Assembly: GCF_027580225.2 (NCBI RefSeq)
Contig: NC_073352.2
Span: forward strand, 31,786,501 to 31,850,500
From: Misgurnus anguillicaudatus
Taxonomy: Eukaryota > Chordata > Actinopteri > Cypriniformes > Cobitidae
Direction of reading: 5' to 3'
Length of the DNA stretch: 64,000 nucleotides
This document shows positions 56,958 to 64,000 of the stretch, piece after piece. The translations under genes were made by a program, and so were the position numbers. How positions within the stretch are numbered: position 1 is the first letter of the stretch; each line of letters begins with the position of its first letter. A model generated the notes under the pieces. That model did no database searches and was not told the origin of the DNA. It saw nothing but the letters and a program-made list of their open reading frames with translations.

Positions 56958-57062
56958 TATGTTTAAAGTAATTTGTTGTTATTTATTCTTTGCAGAGTTT
57001 ACCGGAAGTTACGTGTTGACCACGAAAGCTGCTTGTTTATGTTGTTACTGCTGCAACCACCA

Positions 57063-58250
57063 TATTAGTTTTTGTATTTTGTTTTATATATTAGCCTTGC
57101 CTCATATCTGACATTCATACAAACTATTTTCAGATTTTATAGCACATTATTAAGTATATTTCCTAATTGGTTTTCCACTGATTGATTCAAATTTTATGTT
57201 TGCACAATGTAGGAAAAGCCTGGCACACACGCACACACACATACACAAACATACACACCAGGGCAGTCATGTAGGTTGTCTTTGGTTCAGACCCAGTAGG
57301 TAACCAGGCTAATTATGGTTAAACACTTGAACACCAGGCTGGCATTATTTAGTTAATTGCTAACTTCCCATTAATGGTGAGATTAGAAAATAAATCAAGG
57401 GTGATAGGGCCATAACTGTGTCAGAAACAATTGCATAGACAAGCTGGATTAATACGTGGATACGCTTGTGACATATTTTTTAACCTTTATTAGTTTAACA
57501 AATTGCCATGTTAAACTTCCTGTTTAAGTCTGACCTTTCTGTGTTAGTTAAAGTTGGCTGTAAGAATGACAATGTCTGCACACTATACTTGGAGTACAGC
57601 CATGTGTGGATGACGGGTAACATTGATGTTTTTAACTCATTAACCTGAGTCCAAGCTTGGCTTACTGCTTATGGTTGGAAGTTTAGTCAAACCAGTACTA
57701 CCTTGTTTCCTTCAAGCAATAAAGTGAATTTCAGGGTTGGAACAAATCTGTGTGTTTCTGTCGGTCTATATCGCTTTCTGTTTAACCAGTTAATGGCAGA
57801 CGGTGGAGTGTTTGGGAAATCAGTTTCAAGACACATAATAAAATTCCCCATGCTGTTTATTTCTCAGGCCCCAACCACACATACTGTATGTGGAAAGTGG
57901 GAAATAGCAGTGAGAAATGAAACCAATGTTTCCTGTCCTTTATGATCCATTGCTCTCTACACCTGGCTGGTGATTCTGCTCATCAGACTCTCGTCCAAGT
58001 GACAGCAGGAGGATAGAGAGTTGCTCCTGAGGGATGAACTCCTGAAATGCAGCATCATTCTCTGACAGTGCAGTCTACTGACCATCTAATGACTACAGTC
58101 CAGTGAAGATGGTCTGAATGATGGATGAGCAGTCCAGTACATTTGTGGTCCTATTCATACTGATTTAACAGGCTGAGGATAGAATGCCAATGCTAGTGAT
58201 GATACTTTGGCATACAGTTGCTAATAAACACCAAGAAATGGCTAAGGAGT
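57063..58250. other. No gene; candidate conserved patch at 57260-57430
   Basis: The patch contains CAGGCTAATTATGG, TAGTTAATTG and CCCATTAATGG, several homeodomain-type cores in a GC-balanced setting. A (CA)n-like run precedes it at 57225-57260. No frame or splice-bounded exon is supported. Confidence 0.3.
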
Positions 58251-58254
58251 TGCA

Positions 58255-58390
58255 TGTTCTTCCTCCGGTTTCCTCCCACAGTCCAAAGAGATGCAGGTTA
58301 GCTGAATTGGAGATGCCAAATTGTCCAAACTTGATTAACTTTTGTGTAGATTAACAGGTTCTTGCGCTTAATAAAGCCGTACAGTAGATG
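58255..58390 (+). mobile_element. DANA-like SINE fragment
   Basis: TTCCTCCGGTTTCCTCCCAC, AGTCCAAAGAGATGCAG and GCCAAATTGTCC are the body motifs of the zebrafish DANA/V-type SINE, from memory. The tRNA head is missing, so the copy is 5' truncated. Confidence 0.7.
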
Positions 58391-58405
58391 ATGGAATGGT
58401 GTTAA

Positions 58406-59273
58406 AGGATTAGTCAATTCTCTCAAAAAAATCCAGACAATTTACTCACCACCATATCATCCAAAACGTTGATGTCTTTCTTTGTTCAGCCGAGAAGAAA
58501 TTATGTTTTTTGAGGAAAACATTCCAAGATTTTTCTCATTTTAATTGACTTTAATGGACCCCAACACTTAACAGTTTTAATGCAGTTTAAAATTGCAGTT
58601 TCAAAGGACTCTAAACGATCTCAAACGAGGCAAAATCTAGCGAAACGATTGTCATTTTTGGCAAGAAAAAAATGCACTTTTAAACCACAACAAGTTGTCT
58701 TCCTCCGGTCGTGTGACGCGCCAGCGCAACGTCACATTATACGTCATTACGTCAAGAGGTCACGGATGACGTATGCGAAACTATGCCCCAGTGTTTAGAA
58801 AGAGGACTGTTCCGATGTTGTTGTATGTCGAATGACATAAATGAATGTCTTTGTGTCAGTTTATTGTTTAAAATGGTCCTTAAATGTGCGTTTCATATAT
58901 GTATTACGTGACCTTTCCACGTCATTACGCAATTACATGAGGTCACGCTGGCTCGTCACACGACCAGAGGAAGAAGAAAAGTTGTGGTTAAAAAGTGCAT
59001 ATTTTTTATTTTTCTTGTCAAAAAATGACAATCGTTTCACTAGATAAGACCATTATGCCTTGTTTGGGATCATTTAGAGTCATTTGAAACTGCAATTTGA
59101 AACTGCATTAAAACTGTCGTGCTGGGGTCCATCAAAGTCCATCAAAAGGAGAAAAATCCTGAAATGTTTCCCTCAAAAAACATAATTTCTTCTCGACTGA
59201 ACAAAGAAAGACATCAACATCTCGGATGACATGGTGGCGAGGAAATTATCTGAATTTTTTTAAGAAAATTGAC
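58406..59273. mobile_element. Long palindromic TTAA MITE
   Basis: The left TTAA is at 58402-58405 and the right one at 59274-59277. Arms such as GTTGATGTCTTTCTTTGTTC and CAGTTTTAATGCAGTTT match in inverse order over about 400 bases each side, with a CG-containing centre (ACGTCAAGAGGTCACGG). The right terminus has lost a few bases. Frames on either strand are palindrome artefacts. Confidence 0.85.
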
Positions 59274-59445
59274 TTAAAAATACAAAAATTGCATGGTTGC
59301 ATTCAATTGGATTATTTACTAGGGCTGGGAAAAGATTAATCGCGATTAATCGCATACAAAATAAAAGTTATTTTTTGTATAATATATGTGTGTGTATAAT
59401 TATTGTGTATATTTAACCACACACACATACATATATTCATGTCAG

Positions 59446-59478
<33 letters not shown>

Positions 59479-59479
<1 letters not shown>

Positions 59480-59925
59480 GTGAGGGTAGGCTGGACAGAT
59501 GAACCCAAATGCAGACGATGTCAGGGGGAAAACAGAAAACACTTTATTTTAACAAATACTAACAAAACAAAGACCCACGAGGGGGTACACGACATGAAAC
59601 ATGAAACACTACACTTCTACTAGATAGCAAGACTTGACTAGAACATATAACAAGGTACAGAACACAATGAACCTGCACAGAACAAAAGATACACTGACAT
59701 TAAATAGAATTAACCAAACAAGATAACAAGCGGGGAACAGGTGATGGGAATAAGTAATAATTAACACTAAGCAGGAGGACGAGGGAGCGGGGACAAATGA
59801 CAAGACACCGGAGGCACATGCCAAACACAAAAACAAGGCATGAACCTCCACACAAGGCCAGGGACTGCCAGAACTCTGCCACCATGACAAAATACAAATA
59901 TAACAAGACTTCAAGGCAGAGTCCT

Positions 59926-59929
<4 letters not shown>
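59479..59929 (-). mobile_element. Solo LTR, copy 2, inside a (TA)n run
   Basis: On the minus strand it starts TGTCAGGACTCTGCC and ends GCCTACCCTCACA. TATTTAA at 59706-59700 is TATA-like, and AATAAA at 59548-59543 lies before CTGCATTTGGGTTCATC near the 3' end. It is related to 31206-31727. The target duplication is ambiguous because both flanks are (TA)n. Frames crossing it are not genes. Confidence 0.82.

Positions 59930-59986
<57 letters not shown>
59930..59986. repeat. (TA)n microsatellite
   Basis: Pure TA dinucleotide run flanking the solo LTR, continuous with 59459-59478 on the other side. Confidence 0.95.
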
Positions 59987-59993
<7 letters not shown>

Positions 59994-60181
59994 CATTTTT
60001 TATTTATATATAATATAGAATATTTATAAATAAATGTTTATACACATGTAAATGTTTCTTAAATACATACATGAATGTGTGTGTATTTATATGTACATAA
60101 TAATTACACACACTCATATATTATCCCAAAAATAACTTTTATTTTGTATGCGATTAATCTTTTCCCAGCTCTATTATTTAC

Positions 60182-61255
60182 ATTTCATTTCTGTTTTTTT
60201 TTCTTTCCATTTGATTCTTAAAATATTTATTAGGTGCAAGTCCTCCCCTAACTTGAATTGAGTTTGTATTTTTAACTGAATTTGCCGTCTGTGGATCTTT
60301 TTTTTTTAAGAATATAAAGATCATAACTCTTTGTAATGTGCCTTTGATTTTCTTTAGACTTTTTTGTGATTTATGTTTAATTATTTTTTAATTATTGCCT
60401 AACTTTGTCAAACAAGTGCAACAAGGTACACCAGATTTTGTTGAGAAAAGAAAAGAAGAAGAAAAAAAAGGGGGGGGGGGGGTACATTTACACATCACCA
60501 AAAAAGGATTTTCTTTTGACTTTTAAGAAACCACATGCTATTTTATGGAGCTTGAATCATTAAATGTCAGCTCAGCTCTCCATGAGAGTCACCATTAGCA
60601 CTTCCTGATTTGACTGGTTATTCAGTTCACTTTCATCCCAATTTCTCACCTCCCACCGGCAGGTTTGAGTGGTTCTCTATTAGAAGACATCTGAATTATG
60701 CAGATGATGAAAACAACATCTCACCTAAATGTCATTCCTGTCATTAATTTTCACATTATTAAATTATTCTGCTGTGATCCAAATGAGCAATGAACTTTCT
60801 GACATCTCAGATGTTGTCTTGATTTTGTCATCTTGTCAGTTGTATCTGTGTGCATCTTTCTACATTATCTTCTGTAGATCAACTGGTGAATCATTGCACT
60901 TTTTCTATGACTGGCTCCCATATTGTAACATATAATACAATGTAGCTTGAATGAATTGTAAGGGTGCTTTCTCACCTGCCTTATTTAGTTTGGTTAAATC
61001 GTACCAGAATTCGATAGCTCACTTGGTGCGGGCTGGTGAGAATGTGGCAATCGAATTCAGGTCGTCTGCTTTCTGGGTATGACAAAACTGTCAGCCAAGT
61101 GTGTAAAAGCATAGTACTGTAAGTAATATTTGTACTATATTATAGTATTTTTTTAAGCACTGAATCACTTGTTGTTCAACACATCCGCAGTATATGCTTC
61201 CTAAAGATCCCAAGTACTTCTGGACCATTTGCTATGCTTGTTATTTTTAAGTTTC
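60182..61255. other. No gene; candidate conserved patch at 60530-60720
   Basis: A G-run at 60471-60482 is followed by a GC-balanced stretch with CATGAGAGTCACCATTAGC and GAATTATGCAGATGATG, texture resembling a conserved enhancer. No frame or splice sites that support an exon. Confidence 0.3.
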
Positions 61256-61259
61256 TCTA

Positions 61260-61660
61260 AAGGGGGTCGCACACCGGCCGCGCAGCTCAGCGCCGCGCAG
61301 CGCCGCGTCGCGTCGCGCCTAGGAGAACTCGGAGGTATTGTAAACCGGAAGTGCACATTAAATAGCGCGAGCTTCGTCAGATAACGTCTATTTCAAAATG
61401 TAAAATATACGTTAGCAGCCAATGTTACTTGTTAATGATTTGGGACACATATGATGTTATGTAATGTTAAACTGTGTGAGTGGCGCTGTGTGGCGCGACA
61501 GGGATTTGAACAACTTCCTGAGTCACAGCTGGGCGGCGCGGACAGGCGCCACCTGGCGGCGCCGGTGTGCGTACACTCATAGAAAACAATGTGTTACATT
61601 TTTTTAGAACGGCGCGGCGCTGCGCGGCGCTGAGCTGCGCGGCCGGTGTGCGATCCCCTT
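61260..61660. mobile_element. CpG-rich TIR element (GCGCAGCTCAGCGCCGCG)
   Basis: Terminal arms of about 48 bases containing CGCACACCGGCCGCGCAGC and AGCGCCGCGCAGCGCCGC are inverted at the two ends, with TA on each side (61258-61259 and 61661-61662). GC content is far above the surroundings. No coding frame is convincing. Confidence 0.85.
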
Positions 61661-61662
61661 TA

Positions 61663-62640
61663 GTTGACAACATCATACCATTAAAGTTTCTTGTTTAAAG
61701 ACATCTGAAGCAGTTACTGATAAAATAAAATAAAAATTCTCTATCTGAGCCACTGAGCTTTTTTGTGAAACTATCAACAGCAACAGGACAACTGTACTCT
61801 TCTGTAAAGAGAATAACTGAAATCTCACTTCAGTATGGAGGTCACAGTGCCTTGATCTTGGTGCTAAAAGAAATAAGTGGGTTTTCTCACAGCGGAGGGT
61901 TTGTGAGTGTGGGCTGAAAACACACTATAAGAAATAAACAGCGTTTGACCTCTTCGATCTGGTATATTTAGCTTTAAATGTCATGCTTTCCTTTTGAATA
62001 ACCAAAGAGATTATTGATGCATTTGGATGATGCACAACCAGTTAGACTTTTATGTTTTCTCTCCATTGACAGTGTACATATTGACTATTTTGACTGTGCT
62101 TTTAAATGTACAGTAAATCATATTCACCAGTAACAAATGTGAGGGAGTTTTAATGCATTCATGATTTTTAATCAGTCTATGTAGCCCTTATGAGCTCAGT
62201 GGTTATAGTGCTATTGAAGAATAATGAAGCACAGGATACTGTATCATGAGATGCTTATTAAACACTACAAAGGCCTACAGTGTTAATGACATAATATCTG
62301 TATTCAGTCATCTAATGAAAAGCTTTAAGTATGAGCTATTGCCTTTGACATTTCCTTTACCCCATTACCTCCACATATTTATATCTATATTACAGGAATT
62401 GGGTAATAATGATCATCATGTTTAGGGTGAAACTACACCAATTTATTTAACATGTGTTTTATATGAGGTATGCAAGCCCTGTTGACAAAATCTTGAAATT
62501 TCCACAAACAGCAATATTCATGAGATATGGATTTGTTTATTAAAAAAAAAAAAAACATAAAATCTGAAGTACATGAGGAAGAAAGGAAAATGTGAAACTG
62601 GTACAAAAATGAACAAAAGCGGTTTCAAGGCCAGTATGCT
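61663..62640. other. No gene recognised
   Basis: AT-rich low-copy sequence, no exon or element end seen; A-run at 62542-62554. Confidence 0.5.
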
Positions 62641-62769
62641 TTTGAAAGGTCCTAATATTTAAAATTTTAGATATTCTTACTAAAACCAGACAAAAAGTCA
62701 TTTTTTGCAGTGTATTAGTACCTCAAAGATAGTAAATATCTTTACCTAATTGGTGCAAATCTGTACATA

Positions 62770-63226
62770 CACTGCAAAAAATTATTTTCAAGAAATCTTG
62801 GTATTATTGTCTTGTTTTCAGTAAAAATATCAAAAAATTCTTAAATGAACATCCTTTTTCTTGATGAGCAAAATGACCCAAGAAAAAAAGTCTTGTTTTT
62901 AGATATCAAATTTAAGTGGTTTTGTGCAAAAAAAAAAAAAACTGCCAATGGGGTAAGACAAAAAATCTTGAACATTTTTCTTAAACACTAATTCAAGAAA
63001 AATTCAAGAAAAATTTGCTTACCCCATTGGCCGTTTTTTTGCTTGTTTTATGCACAAAATCTCTTAAATTTGATATTTTTGGTCTAAAAACTAGATTTAC
63101 TTTCTTGGGTCATTTGGCTCATCAAGAAAAAGCATCTTCATTTAAGAATTTTTTGATATTTTAAAGACAAAAATACCACGAAAATGTTTTCTTAAAATTT
63201 TTTTTTTTTTTTTTTTTTTTGCAATG
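62770..63226. mobile_element. Palindromic MITE K, long form, flanked by TA
   Basis: CACTGCAAAAAATTATTTTC and an inverted right end (CATTGCAAAAAAAA) enclose GGGGTAAG-containing central arms. TA lies on each side. It occupies the axis of the surrounding palindrome. Confidence 0.85.
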
Positions 63227-63251
63227 TAGGTACAGATTTGCACCAATTAGG

Positions 63252-63503
63252 CACAGTAAAAAATACTTTGCTACCTTAAAATTTTTTGTTAAATCAACTC
63301 AGATCATGTCAACAGAGATGAGTTGTCACAACTTATAAAATATAGTTGAGAAAAGTCAACTTAATTTTATAAGTTATAACAACTCACCTGTAGTTATAAC
63401 AACTCGTCTCTAGTCAGGTTAAATAATAGTAAGTTGAAATGACTTGTAAATCCGAGTTGATTCAACAAAAAATTTTAAGGCAGCAAAGTATTTTTTTACA
63501 GTG
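63252..63503. mobile_element. Palindromic MITE (CAGTAAAAAATACTTTGCT)
   Basis: CAGTAAAAAATACTTTGCTA and, inverted, CACTGTAAAAAAATACTTTG are the ends; inner arms share AATTTTTTGTT and ATCAACTC. Removing it rejoins CCAATTAGG with AAGATATTTAC, which matches the uninterrupted left arm. Confidence 0.82.
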
Positions 63504-63740
63504 AAGATATTTACTATCTTTGAGGTAATAATACACTGCAAAAAATGACTTTTTTGTCTGGTTTTAATTTCCTAAATCAAGATGTATTTTCTTGATAAAC
63601 AAAATGACCTAAGAAAATATGTCTAGTTTTAGACAAAAATATCAAATTTAAGTGAATTTGTGCAAAAATATCTGCAAATAGGGGTAAGACATTTTTTCTT
63701 CAATTAAGCTTTTTTATAAAAAATTCCCATTGAAACAAAC

Positions 63741-64000
63741 ATTTTTGTATTGAAAATCAAATAAAAATCTTAACCCATTGGCAGTGGCTGCTTATCAGAG
63801 GGGCACAGATTAAAAAATATGTGTTTGTTGTGTCATGTGAACCATGTGCATCACGTGTTTTGTCAAAATAAGTGCCTGCTGCACATGCGTCAAAACCGTT
63901 TACGAAAAAGAGACGCTCACATTCACAAAATACACGCGAGACACTCACTTAACATTAAACTCTGATTACGCATGAGATTATGCAAGTATCTGGCAAATGC
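63741..64000. other. No gene recognised
   Basis: End of the window; a 63-codon minus frame at 63757-63948 has no domain features. Confidence 0.45.

Larger units (their letters stand above)
53372..57062 (+). repeat. Repeat X, long copy containing a LINE
   Basis: The first 150 and last 95 bases match the two ends of the compact X at 13072-13497 (minus). Everything between is a LINE (about 53523-56957). Either the LINE inserted in X, with loss of about 190 bases of X centre, or X acquired it. Upstream a TTACTTCCGG word and GCGGTGACGCAA precede the LINE. Confidence 0.7.
59320..60173. mobile_element. hAT MITE with GATTAATCGC ends, copy 3, split by a solo LTR
   Basis: TAGGGCTGGGAAAAGATTAA and, inverted, TAGAGCTGGGAAAAGATTAA are the ends, flanked by the exact 8-bp duplication TTATTTAC (59312-59319 and 60174-60181). 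The AT-rich body holds a (TA)n run into which the LTR at 59479-59929 inserted. Confidence 0.9.
62645..63740. repeat. Nested palindrome cluster (K and two other MITEs)
   Basis: From outside in: K-type ends facing outward (62645-62713 and from about 63532), then arms TACCTCAAAGATAGTAAATA (near 62721 and 63505-63527), then arms ACCTAATTGGTGCAAATCTG (62743-62762 and 63232-63252), then a complete palindromic K (62770-63226). A further palindromic MITE (63252-63503) sits in the right arm only. Confidence 0.8.

Noticed and set aside
59700..60018. Frames with long Tyr-Ile runs on both strands
   Set aside because: They are translations of the (TA)n run joined to a solo LTR.

Overview
The window looks like a teleost fish chromosome, most likely a cyprinid (carp or zebrafish relative). 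It is AT-rich and intron-like or intergenic. It is crowded with hAT-type elements, TTAA-flanked MITEs, Tc1-like elements, tRNA-derived SINEs with an L2-like tail, a DANA-like SINE and an L2-type LINE, a mix typical of cyprinid genomes. I found no convincing exon of a conventional host gene on either strand. Every open reading frame with recognisable protein character belongs to a transposable element: Tc1 transposase, a BED zinc finger, THAP domains, and LINE ORF1 and ORF2. The window is best read as a gene desert or a large intron.

Layout. 0.4-3.7 kb: a 1.5-kb hAT-like element, a TTAA MITE and a hAT nested in a hAT. 6.8-8.6 kb: a truncated Tc1 and an element holding two copies of a small exon-like ORF. 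9.6-11.4 kb: a tandem array of a palindromic MITE. 13-14.8 kb: repeat X and a hAT. 15.9-16.7 kb: a large inverted repeat with THAP-encoding arms. 17.3-21.2 kb: a palindromic MITE, a three-level nest, and a Tc1 inside an AT-rich hAT MITE. 22.6-25.4 kb: more nests. 25.9-28.1 kb: a 2.3-kb hAT with a BED-finger exon and a promoter-type motif. 29.8-34.7 kb: MITEs, a solo LTR and a hairpin with a hammerhead-like core. 36.5-39.6 kb: SINEs, a rearranged tRNA-Ser pseudogene and further nests. 41-42.2 kb: a Tc1 inside a SINE. 44-49.6 kb: TTAA and hAT elements. 51-53.3 kb: a second 1.3-kb hAT-like element and GGGTT repeats. 53.4-57.1 kb: a LINE with intact ORF1 and an internally deleted ORF2, flanked by repeat X. 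58.2-60.2 kb: a SINE, a palindromic MITE and a solo LTR in an AT-rich MITE. 61.3 and 62.6-63.7 kb: a CpG-rich TIR element and nested palindromes.

How things work together. The elements act only on each other. At least eight hosts were split by later insertions, and target-site duplications (8 bp for hAT, TTAA for piggyBac-type, TA for Tc1, 5 bp for one LTR) allow relative dating. No element appears fully autonomous. Between the elements are stretches with no recognised repeat; a few have the look of conserved noncoding sequence, which needs alignment to test. All family names and comparisons come from sequence inspection and recall, not from a database search.
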